Assembly: GCA_043736395.1 (NCBI GenBank)
Contig: JAYTCQ010000253.1
Location: forward strand, 1-27,490
Length of the DNA stretch: 27,490 bases
Direction of reading: 5' to 3'
Source: JAFDVL01 sp043736395
GTDB lineage: Bacteria > Acidobacteriota > Blastocatellia > RBC074
Positions within the stretch are counted from its first letter, which is position 1; the number at the start of each line of letters is the position of its first letter. Under the pieces are notes generated by a model that had not been told where the DNA came from, did no database searches, and saw only the letters and a list, made by a program, of their open reading frames with translations. Of the stretch, positions 8,301 through 15,789 are shown piece after piece. Both the position numbers and the translations under genes were made by a program.

Positions 8301-11300
8301 GCTGAAAGACCAAGCCAGATACGCGCAACCGGGTCATCATCACGGCACACATTTCCTGTCTCTTCCCTCCGTTGCTGCGCCACCCCCGTCAGCGGTGAGC
8401 CTTAGCGTCGGCACACTACCGGCAGGCAAGAGCGTGACGATCAAGTTCAATGCCACGATCAGCAGCAGCTTCACTGGGAATGCGATCACCAATCAGGCGA
8501 ATGTGACGGCGGCAGGTGGAGTTAACATCAACAGCAATAATCTCGCAACACCAGTTATTCAAGCACCTGGCATCGTCAAATCATTCGCGCCCGCTAATAT
8601 TGCGCTGGCGAACACGAATCAGACGATTTCGACGTTGACGCTAACGCTGACGAATCTGAACACCAGCCAGCAATTGACCAACGTCGCATTCAGCGATTCG
8701 TTGCCGTCGGGTTTGGTTGTGGACACGACACCTACGCCCACGACAACTGGGTGCGGTGCGCCGACTTTTGCTCCGGCAGCCAACGCCACGTTGCTCAATT
8801 TTGGCAGTGGCACGATCAATGTGGGGACACCTTGTGTCGTCACTGTCAAAGTCAAAGGGACAAGTGTGGGCGCGAAGGCAAATACCGCCAACGGCGCAAC
8901 TTCGACGCAGGCTAACATAGGAGCCGCCAGCAACACCGCGACGCTCAATGTATTGACCGCGCCCAGCTTTACCAAGAGCTTTGGCGCGAGCACTGTCACC
9001 GCAGGCGGCACAACTGCGCTAACCTTCAATATTACAAATAATGACACAGCGTTCGGACTGACAGGCGTTAATTTTAGCGATCCCCTTCCGACCGGTTTGA
9101 CCGTCGCAAGTACGCCCAATATTGTCGGCGGTTGTGGCGGCGGCACGATTATGGCAGCCGCCAATTCCGGTACGATCAGTTTATCAGGCGCATCTCTGGC
9201 AGCCAGTGGTAATTGTAGTTTCAGCGTGGATGTGACTGGCACAACAGCAGGGGCAAAGGGTAATTCTGTCTCGCTTATCACGACCGAAACCGGTACGAAC
9301 AATACTCCCGCAACAGCAACCTTAAACGTGTTCGGCCCGCCCACTATCAGCAAAGTTTTTGCAACGAATCCCATCGTCGTTGGTCAGACCTCAGTGCTCA
9401 ACATCACGATCACGAATCCAGCGAGCAACCCTGGCTCGTTGACCGGGCTAAGTTTCACAGACACCTTGCCCGCAGGCATTTCTGCGCCAAACTCTTCGAC
9501 GGCGAGTTGCGGTGGCGGGACACTGGCGGTCAGCGGCAACGTCATCACGCTAACGAACGGGTCGCTCGCCAGCGGCGCGAATTGCGTCAATTCGGTCACG
9601 GTCACAGGCATAGCAGCGTCGGGATCGGCTTACACCAACACGATTAGTTCCGTCTCGTCCACCAATGGCGGCACAAACTCGACGCCCGCGACGGCGAACA
9701 TCACGGTCAACAAAGCCAGCACAACCGCCAGTATTACGGCTGACACGCCTGATCCTTCGGTCGTCGGTCAGCCTTATGCGGTGACGGCTGGTGTTGCTGT
9801 GACCGCGCCTGGTTCGGCTACGCCAACCGCGCCAACTGGGACGATTACAGTTTCGGACGGCTCACAATCTTGTACGATTAACATGCCAGGAACTTCCTGC
9901 AGCTTAACCAGCACGACGGCAGGCGCAAAAACGTTGACGGCGACCTACAATGGTGACAGTAACTTCAACGCCAGCGCCGTCTCTTCTGGCGTCGCGCATA
10001 CGGTGAACAAAGCCAACACAACGACAGCGATTACTGCGGATACGCCCGACCCATCGAATCCGGGACAGGCCGTTGCTGTGAACTTTACTGTCACACCGAA
10101 TAGCCCTGGCACAGGCACGCTTACTGGCAATGTGACGATTAGTGACAGCGCTTCAGCCGCGACTTGTACAGCCAGTGTGGCTGCGGGTACGTGCAACATT
10201 ACCCTGACGACGCCAGGCTCGCGCACGTTGACAGCAACCTATGCAGGCGATGCGAATTTCAATACCAGCGCATCCGCTGGCGAGCCGCATCAAGTAGCAA
10301 CTCCGCCCACGATTGCCAAGAGCTTTACTTCCGCGCAAATCAAAGTCGGCGAGACGTCAGTGATGAGCTTTAGCATCGCCAATCCGAATGCGGCGCTCTC
10401 GCTCAGCAATATCAGTTTCAGTGATACTTTCCCTGCCGGAATTGAAGTTGATAGCCCCGTCGTCACGACCAACACTTGCGGCGGTTCGTTCTCTCCAGCA
10501 TTAGCAGGCGGCGCGACGAATTTCAGCTACAGCGGCGGCTCGCTCGCAGGCGGCGCATCGCCCTGTACAATCTCTGTGCAGGTCAAAGCGACTTCGGCTG
10601 GCTTGAAAAACAACACAACAGGCACAATCTCCGCGACCGAAACCGGCACGGGCGCAACCAGCAACACGGCAACACTAACAGTAGTCGGCGCACCGACCTT
10701 AGCTAAATCGTTTTCGCCTGCCTCAATTTTATTTGGTCAAACATCCTCGCTCGGCTTTACGATCACAAACAGCAACACAACAGTAGCGTTGAACGGAATT
10801 AATTTTACCGACACCTTGCCTGCCGGAATGACGGTTGCTACCAGTGGGCCAACCGCGACTTGTGGCGGAATGCTTTCTACTACTGCGCCAAATGTGATCA
10901 GTTTCACGGGCGGGATGCTGGCGGCGGGCAATCCGAACCCGACGACGTGCAGTTTCAATGTGACGGTCACGCCGACGCAACCCGGCATGCTCAACAACAC
11001 GTCGGGCGTGATTAGTGCCACCGAGAGCGGCCCCGGCGCAACCAGCAATACGGCGACACTGACGGTCAGTAAGTCCAACACAACAACCTTACTGAGTTCG
11101 AACGTCAATCCGTCGGTCTTTGGTCAATCCGTCACGTTTACCGCTACAGTAGCGGCAGTTCCACCCGGTAGCGGCATTCCGACCGGGAGTGTGGTCTTCC
11201 TGATTGATGGCAATCCGCAGTCTCCGGTAGCGTTAGTCGCAGGCCAGGCGACTTTGACGACCAGCACGCTCACCGTTGCGACGCATCCTGTCGTGGCGAA

Positions 11301-14300
11301 TTATGCAGGCGATACCAATTTCAATAGTAGTGGCAGCGCAACGCTGAATCAAGTCGTCAACAAGGCCAGCACCACGCTGAGCAACCTCTCCGACACTCCT
11401 GATCCATCGGTCACGGGAGAGTCATACACAGCAGGCTTCACGCTGAATGTCACCGCGCCTGGTGGCGGCACACCGACCGGGACAGTGACAGTTACAGACG
11501 GCACGGGCGGCACCTGCACCGCGACCTTGCCCGCGACCAGTTGTTCGATCAGCAGTACGTCCATCGGCGCGAAGACGCTGACCTTTACTTACAGCGGCGA
11601 TGCTAATTTTAATGGCAGTTCCAACACAACTGGACATCAGGTGAATAAAGCCGACACGACCACGACGATTACAGCCGTCAATCCTGATCCGTCGGTGTTC
11701 GGCGGGAACGTGACGGTCAACTATTCGGTCGTCGCTACTGCGCCCGGCGGTGGCACGCCAACGGGCAACGTAGTCGTGACGGTGAGCGGCGGCGCAGAAA
11801 CCTGCACGGGTACGGTAGGCGCAGGCTCTTGCACACTGGCACTAACGACGCCCGGCAATCGCACGTTGACGGCGACCTACGTGGGCGATGCAAATTACAA
11901 TGGCAGTTCGGACACCGAAGCGCATACAGTCAACAAGGCCGACACGACGACCACGATTGTTTCGGACAATCCTGATTCTTCGGCTGTGGGACAAAACGTG
12001 ACAGTCCTTTACACCGTGGTCGCAAGTGCACCAGGCACAGGCACTCCGTCGGGCAACGTGACTGTTAGCGATGGCGTCAATTCCTGCACAGGAACGGTAG
12101 CGGCTGGTTCTTGCATCTTAGCCTTAACGACTCCGGGGGATCGCACGTTAACCGCAACCTATGCCAGTGACACGAATTTCAATGGTAGCTCAGATACAGA
12201 ATCCCATACGGTTGTTGCGCCACCCACGATGAGCAAAATCTTTTCGCCCTCTAATGTGTCAGTGGGACAGACCTCAACGTTAACGTTCACCATCACGAAT
12301 CCCGCCGCCAATACCGTGGCACTTACGGGCGTAGGCTTCACAGATAGTTTCCCGAACACGCCAAATTTAGTCGTGGCGGCTCCTCTGACGGTGACTAACA
12401 CTTGCGGTGGAACCGTACAAAACAGCGGCGGTGGAGTGCTTATTGCAGGAGATACGGGGATTAAGCTGGCAGGTGGCACGGTTGGTACAAATGCACCGCG
12501 TACTTGTACGATTTCCGTCAACGTCACACCTCAAGCACAAGGACCATTCAATAATGTCAGTGGTGCGGTCAGTTCGACCAATGGCGGGACAGGAAATACC
12601 GCATCCGCCACCCTGCTCACGAATGAGCCGCCAACATTGACGACTTCCAATATTGCTCGCACCGAAGGTGTCGGCAGTAGCAATTCGCAAATTGGTCTGG
12701 CGGCGGATAAAGAAGATGCGGCGAATACTTTGCAAATACAGGTTAGCAAGGATGGCGTTACTTTCGGGAATTCTGCCACACTCAATGGCGTGACTGTTAC
12801 CTTGAGTGATTTGAATGGCAGTGCCACCGGAATGAATCCTGATGCGGCAGGCAAAGTTTTTGCCGATGCCGTCGCTGCTTGCGGGGCGACCAATGCGACC
12901 TTCTCCTTGCGGGTGACCGATAGCGGCGGACAAACTTCAACGAAAACGTTTACTGTCAACTTGACATCGCAACCCACGCCGATCATTTCGATTAATGATG
13001 TGACCTTGAACGAAGGCAATGCGGGCACAACGGCATTCACCTTTACCGTCGGTTTAAATGTTGCCAATCTCTGTCAGACCATCACAGTCAATTACGCGAC
13101 GGCAAATGGCACGGCGACGACGGCGGATAGTGATTACACCGCGACCAGCGGAATGCTTAGTTTTGCTCCCGGCGAGACCAGCAAATCCCTGACCGTACTC
13201 GTGAACAGCGATCTCAATATTGAGCCGAATGAAACGTTCTTTTTGAATTTAACGACGCCCGTCAATGCGACCATCGCGGACAATCAAGGTCTCGGCACGA
13301 TCACGAATGATGATTTCCCTCCCTTCACGTCATCGCTGACCGATCCATTCGTGTGCAATGGCATTGGCAGTTCAATCCTTGTCACAGCGCAGTTAACGAA
13401 TCCTAATAACACCCCACAAGCTGGAACATTCAACGTCACTTTACCTGCTAGTCTAACTCTCGTGCCTGGCACTTGTATGTCCAGCATCGGTGCCTGTACA
13501 CCAACTCCGCCAACACAGGTCGCGTGGAGCGGAAATATTCCTGCCGGACAAACCGTCACGTTTACCTATCAAGCCCAAATCGCCGATGGCACACCCGATG
13601 GAACGATCATTACCATCAATTCTTCGGGTTCCGTGAATGGTATCGGAGCGACGACTTCAGCCTCGGGAACCGTCTCCTGTCCCGGACTGACGCAAGCACC
13701 CGAAGACGTGAAAACCAGCGATCAAAAAGCTGGCTCTCTCGTCGTCTTCCCGTACTACATTTCCAAGTCCGGTTCAGGTTCAGACACGAAACTGCACCTT
13801 AGTAATACCGGAGAAGTCTCCGCCTTCGTGCATCTCTTTTTCATTGATGGAGCGACCTGTAATCAAGCCGATTATTCCGTCTGTCTGACTCCGAATGCGA
13901 GCCTTACTTTCCTTGCCTCAGAAATGGATCCCGACACGACTGGATGGCTGATCGCACTCGTCGTAGACGCGCAAGGCAATCCGATTCAGAACAATGGGTT
14001 GATCGGAAATGCGTTCGTCAACGATGGAAATTATGTCGGAAATTACGGCGCAGAATCGTTCTGGGCGTACTCCAATAATCTCGCCACGATCAATGGAGAC
14101 AAGGCTACGCTGCGCTTTAACGGCACGGCTTACGACGCGATGCCAAATCAATTCGCCGTCGAAATTCAAAGCCCGCGCGATGTCGTGGGACAGAAAATCG
14201 TGACGGTCGGAATGAGCGGAGACATCACCCGCAATACGCTGACCGGAGCCGCGCAACTCGGCATCGGAGTCGCCTACAACGGCAACGAAAAACCGTTCGG

Positions 14301-14556
14301 GAGTTTCTCAGGATTCCTGAATGGAATCTGTCAGGCAACAGGAACGATTACAGGAATATCGCCGCGAGTACCGTTCACAATAGCGGGGATTATTCCTTCG
14401 GGACAGGTCGGGACAATCAAGCTCAACATCGGTGGTGGAGTGGGGTTATTACTGACTCCGCAGAGTAGCAAAAAATGGTCAGGAATTCGGGGCCTCCATA
14501 AGACGGGAATGACGTTCACGACCATTACGATTCCGGTGTTGCCGCCAAAATGTTAA
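5323..14556 (+). CDS. giant secreted repeat protein with embedded metzincin protease
   Basis: A 3077-aa exported protein. A basic, then hydrophobic N-terminus (about residues 10-35) acts as signal or anchor. A DUF11-like domain starts near 60 and is interrupted by a cadherin-like unit (about 125-212: GVLANDYLG, GTDTFTYTL), a Thr/Gly/Asn-rich region of probable parallel beta-helix (216-820), and a metzincin module (about 861-1003). The metzincin has HETGHCLGLDD (H960, E961, H964, D970) and a Met-turn NLMYG at M981. Then come DUF11-like units (from 1081, 1213, 1337, 1659, 1788 and 2298), six Ig-like units (1463-1658 and 1916-2297), an unassigned stretch, a Calx-beta domain (2554-2664), another DUF11-like unit and a 289-residue C-terminal domain from 2789. 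There is no LPXTG, PEP-CTERM or C-terminal membrane helix. A surface adhesin or matrix protein with protease activity is the likely role (inference). The gene is G+C-richer than its neighbours. Confidence 0.9.
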   Translation: MSFLTRRFSKARLPLLTLLILAGLLIGFGVWAAVETRLIANPRRLFATTAPKPVTVAAPLITATKTATLATDVNSNGFVNPGDTLMYSVVVGNSGTDATGVSFSDTLDANLTLVGGSVMASPVAVDDSYPCTGNLSISIPAGSGVLANDYLGLNPLATITASATTSTNGGTVAVMSDGSFTYEPTAGYTGTDTFTYTLMNSTGSSTGTVSITVSNKVWFINNAAASCTTAAAGCGRFSHPYSSLSSFITANPDASGDRIFIYQGSSSYSGALTLKTNERLIGQGDALDATTLGFTPAANGPTLPSATAKPTLTNTLTLAQGVTVLAISMSTGASTGIIGSGGLTGLTVGDSPTTATNGITVTTTTGTTVSLNNVGGNFTFRSLSANGATTGLALTSTPASLNFTVTGDNSGFANGSGGTIQNITGGVLGNAPAYFLTASGVVTLKSMNMAITVNAFSGMHVDNNAGGTITVNVTGCTFTGVQAGNSVQNKALLQFEGGNTGGGAANITANVQNSFFFDNRTYGVAAIAAGDSMMNVTLNQSGFGTEVNTGAPVNQPGTTITNPPPFSALISNSSNAKVDYSITNNTFWGADGLKGALYAVTISGATNVASSRLNGTISGNKIGKTGVVGSGCSSNCAGIGLLPGTGGTFNATVTNNDIRQVSAFGINFVNSVTGANGTSIGRITNNTIAEPDITLMPLFIRGIVVADGNSGGSTANWCAEVTGNNISGSWQAGFFIRITSNNTTGILTIPGLTPTTGATAAQVNSYIQGLNTLPANSVGTTVGTGPINGGSPCPLLLADGGIWATADIFSWLTSPVANLYSTGSAPALAVNVASAASHSSVNQPVVTPAANTITSLSQQQLDSIVAAVIARWSAAGLTREQLAFLRGLKFQIIDLPGAYLSEADGDRILVDRDAGGNGWFIGANALDEADFAHAASATRRYTDPSGAPAGRIDLLTAILHETGHCLGLDDSYAQSDRDNLMYGYLTMGERRLPLKDQARYAQPGHHHGTHFLSLPSVAAPPPSAVSLSVGTLPAGKSVTIKFNATISSSFTGNAITNQANVTAAGGVNINSNNLATPVIQAPGIVKSFAPANIALANTNQTISTLTLTLTNLNTSQQLTNVAFSDSLPSGLVVDTTPTPTTTGCGAPTFAPAANATLLNFGSGTINVGTPCVVTVKVKGTSVGAKANTANGATSTQANIGAASNTATLNVLTAPSFTKSFGASTVTAGGTTALTFNITNNDTAFGLTGVNFSDPLPTGLTVASTPNIVGGCGGGTIMAAANSGTISLSGASLAASGNCSFSVDVTGTTAGAKGNSVSLITTETGTNNTPATATLNVFGPPTISKVFATNPIVVGQTSVLNITITNPASNPGSLTGLSFTDTLPAGISAPNSSTASCGGGTLAVSGNVITLTNGSLASGANCVNSVTVTGIAASGSAYTNTISSVSSTNGGTNSTPATANITVNKASTTASITADTPDPSVVGQPYAVTAGVAVTAPGSATPTAPTGTITVSDGSQSCTINMPGTSCSLTSTTAGAKTLTATYNGDSNFNASAVSSGVAHTVNKANTTTAITADTPDPSNPGQAVAVNFTVTPNSPGTGTLTGNVTISDSASAATCTASVAAGTCNITLTTPGSRTLTATYAGDANFNTSASAGEPHQVATPPTIAKSFTSAQIKVGETSVMSFSIANPNAALSLSNISFSDTFPAGIEVDSPVVTTNTCGGSFSPALAGGATNFSYSGGSLAGGASPCTISVQVKATSAGLKNNTTGTISATETGTGATSNTATLTVVGAPTLAKSFSPASILFGQTSSLGFTITNSNTTVALNGINFTDTLPAGMTVATSGPTATCGGMLSTTAPNVISFTGGMLAAGNPNPTTCSFNVTVTPTQPGMLNNTSGVISATESGPGATSNTATLTVSKSNTTTLLSSNVNPSVFGQSVTFTATVAAVPPGSGIPTGSVVFLIDGNPQSPVALVAGQATLTTSTLTVATHPVVANYAGDTNFNSSGSATLNQVVNKASTTLSNLSDTPDPSVTGESYTAGFTLNVTAPGGGTPTGTVTVTDGTGGTCTATLPATSCSISSTSIGAKTLTFTYSGDANFNGSSNTTGHQVNKADTTTTITAVNPDPSVFGGNVTVNYSVVATAPGGGTPTGNVVVTVSGGAETCTGTVGAGSCTLALTTPGNRTLTATYVGDANYNGSSDTEAHTVNKADTTTTIVSDNPDSSAVGQNVTVLYTVVASAPGTGTPSGNVTVSDGVNSCTGTVAAGSCILALTTPGDRTLTATYASDTNFNGSSDTESHTVVAPPTMSKIFSPSNVSVGQTSTLTFTITNPAANTVALTGVGFTDSFPNTPNLVVAAPLTVTNTCGGTVQNSGGGVLIAGDTGIKLAGGTVGTNAPRTCTISVNVTPQAQGPFNNVSGAVSSTNGGTGNTASATLLTNEPPTLTTSNIARTEGVGSSNSQIGLAADKEDAANTLQIQVSKDGVTFGNSATLNGVTVTLSDLNGSATGMNPDAAGKVFADAVAACGATNATFSLRVTDSGGQTSTKTFTVNLTSQPTPIISINDVTLNEGNAGTTAFTFTVGLNVANLCQTITVNYATANGTATTADSDYTATSGMLSFAPGETSKSLTVLVNSDLNIEPNETFFLNLTTPVNATIADNQGLGTITNDDFPPFTSSLTDPFVCNGIGSSILVTAQLTNPNNTPQAGTFNVTLPASLTLVPGTCMSSIGACTPTPPTQVAWSGNIPAGQTVTFTYQAQIADGTPDGTIITINSSGSVNGIGATTSASGTVSCPGLTQAPEDVKTSDQKAGSLVVFPYYISKSGSGSDTKLHLSNTGEVSAFVHLFFIDGATCNQADYSVCLTPNASLTFLASEMDPDTTGWLIALVVDAQGNPIQNNGLIGNAFVNDGNYVGNYGAESFWAYSNNLATINGDKATLRFNGTAYDAMPNQFAVEIQSPRDVVGQKIVTVGMSGDITRNTLTGAAQLGIGVAYNGNEKPFGSFSGFLNGICQATGTITGISPRVPFTIAGIIPSGQVGTIKLNIGGGVGLLLTPQSSKKWSGIRGLHKTGMTFTTITIPVLPPKC
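8200..8265 (+). other. metzincin zinc-binding motif and Met-turn
   Basis: These codons encode HExxHxxGxxD at residues 960-970 and the Met-turn methionine at 981. In metzincins the two His and the third His/Asp bind zinc, the Glu is the catalytic base, and the Met lies under the zinc. Upstream, LPGAYLSEADGDRILVDRDA and GNGWFIG, and downstream, GERRLP, recur in matrixin-like modules of large bacterial surface proteins (from memory). Every catalytic residue is present. Confidence 0.8.
9709..10296 (+). repeat. two tandem Ig-like (Big_3-type) repeat units
   Basis: Units at 9709-10005 and 10006-10296, each about 97-99 codons, begin with NKAS/NKAN-TTT..I and contain DTPDPS and TLTATY.GD.NFN motifs. 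The units also resemble one another at the DNA level. Such units form extended stalks in secreted bacterial proteins. Confidence 0.8.
11068..12213 (+). repeat. four tandem Ig-like (Big_3-type) repeat units
   Basis: Units begin at 11068, 11359, 11644 and 11932, each about 94-97 codons, with the same signature as the earlier pair (NKADTTTTI, NPDPS, GTCT/GSC, RTLTATY.GDANYNGSS). The last two are the most alike, which suggests recent duplication. Copy number could vary between strains. Confidence 0.8.
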
Positions 14557-14594
14557 GAATTAGAAAATATCATTCATAAATTTATTAACTTCAT

Positions 14595-14651
14595 CCCATC
14601 TGCGGTAGCGGGTGGGCGATGTTCGGCTTCACCATCTGTTAGCGCAGGTGG
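14595..14651. repeat. pair of REP-like hairpins after the giant gene
   Basis: Two direct, imperfect copies of a 20-22-bp unit lie at 14595-14616 (CCCATCTGCGGTAGCGGGTGGG without its ends) and 14632-14651 (CCATCTGTTAGCGCAGGTGG). Each folds into a 6-7-bp stem with one G-U pair and a short loop. There is no U-tract directly after them, so a REP-like repeat is as likely as a terminator. Confidence 0.55.
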
Positions 14652-14748
14652 TACTGACACTTTTTTTGACAGTGGACATAGAACAAGCAACGCAAATTGT
14701 TGACAATTTTGAGATGCGACTGAAACTCTTGATAAGCAAACTGTCAGC

Positions 14749-15688
14749 ATGAATATTAAGCCTGATAAAAATAATTGTCATTCCTGGCGGAGCCGGATAA
14801 CTCGGTAAGGCTGTTGCAAATTATTTCCTTCAGCTCGAATATTTCATCGTAATCCTCTCGCGCCGCGTGTAATCATCATCCACAAATTCGATCCGCTTTG
14901 TCGCCTGGGACGGAGAAACTCTCGGTGATTGGCAGCAGGAATTTGAAGGCGCGGCAGCGATCATCAATTTAGCCGGACGCACGGTGAATTGTCGCTACAA
15001 CGAAATTAGTAAAAAGGAAATTTACGACTCACGATTGAAGTCCACGAAGATCGTCGGCGAAGCAATTGCCAATTGCGCTGCGCCACCGAAAGTATAGATG
15101 AATGCAAGTTCTGCGACGATCTATCGAGACGCGACAGATCGTGCGATGGATGAAGAAACAAGTGAAATCGGAAATGGATTTTCCGAAGATGTTTGTTTGA
15201 AATGGGAACAGGTTTTCACCGAGGCGAATACGCCGCAGACCCGCAAAGTTGCACTGCGAACTTCCATCGTTTTTGGCAAAGGGAAAGGTGGCCCTTACGA
15301 AGCATTTCGCAATGTCGTGAGACTTGGGCTCGGCGGAAAAATGGGGAGCGGAAATCAGTACGTCAGCTGGATTCATCTCGAAGATTTTTGTCGAGCATTG
15401 CTTTGGATTATGGAGCATCCAGAAATTACTGGAGCCATTAATTTAGCTTCGCCAAATCCGATGAAAAATTTAGAATTCATGCGTGAATTTCGCAGGGCTG
15501 GTGGCATGCCGATTGGCTTGCCCGCGATGGAATGGATGCTTGAAATCGGAGCTTTTTTGCTGCGAACAGAAACCGAATTATTATTGAAAAGTCGCCGTGT
15601 CGTTCCGGCGCGTTTGCTGGCTTCGGGCTTTGAATTTAAGTTTCAAGAATTTGCTTCCGGCGCGTCGGAAATCTCTCAAAAATCTTAA
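14749..15688 (+). pseudogene. TIGR01777-type NAD(P) epimerase/SDR, three in-frame stops
   Basis: One continuous frame encodes a protein of the usual full length (about 300 aa) of the TIGR01777/YfcH epimerase family. It is broken by TAA at 14798-14800, TAA at 14870-14872 and TAG at 15095-15097. Intact family features on either side are IIVIPGGAG and LGKAVANYF (Rossmann glycine loop), RFVAWDGETLGDW, INLAGRTVNCRYN, SRLKSTKIVGEAI, NASSATIYR, RTSIVFGKGKGG, YVSWIHLEDFCRAL, and TELLLKSRRVVPARLL. The first stop sits inside the GGAGxLG loop; the third replaces the usual Trp before MNASS. No indel is visible, so decay looks recent. The last 196 codons (from ATG 15098) are open but lack the NAD-binding domain, so they should not be read as a separate gene. 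Confidence 0.85.
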
Positions 15689-15721
15689 CGATTTTCGATT
15701 AACCGCGATCCTGACAATCAT

Positions 15722-15767
15722 AAAAAAAAGCCGCAGATGAAGTAATGAAAGTTACTTCATCTGCGGC
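15722..15767 (-). terminator. intrinsic terminator of the TonB receptor unit
   Basis: A perfect 16-bp stem (15752-15767 with 15730-15745, GCCGCAGATGAAGTAA type), a 6-nt loop, and a run of U on the minus strand (A-run 15722-15729). It lies about 20 bp after the receptor stop codon. The plus side lacks a U-tract, so it mainly serves the minus strand. Confidence 0.95.
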
Positions 15768-15789
15768 GTAATTTAAAGGTTCTTACTTC

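Noticed and set aside
8619..9374. Long minus-strand frames within the giant gene, such as this 251-codon one
   Set aside because: They mirror the Thr/Gly/Ala/Val-rich repeat coding of the plus strand. Their translations are low-complexity Val/Pro/Ala and they lack ribosome binding sites.
15098..15688. Separate 196-aa epimerase gene
   Set aside because: It is the C-terminal two-thirds of the broken TIGR01777 frame. It lacks the NAD-binding part and has no ribosome binding site of its own.
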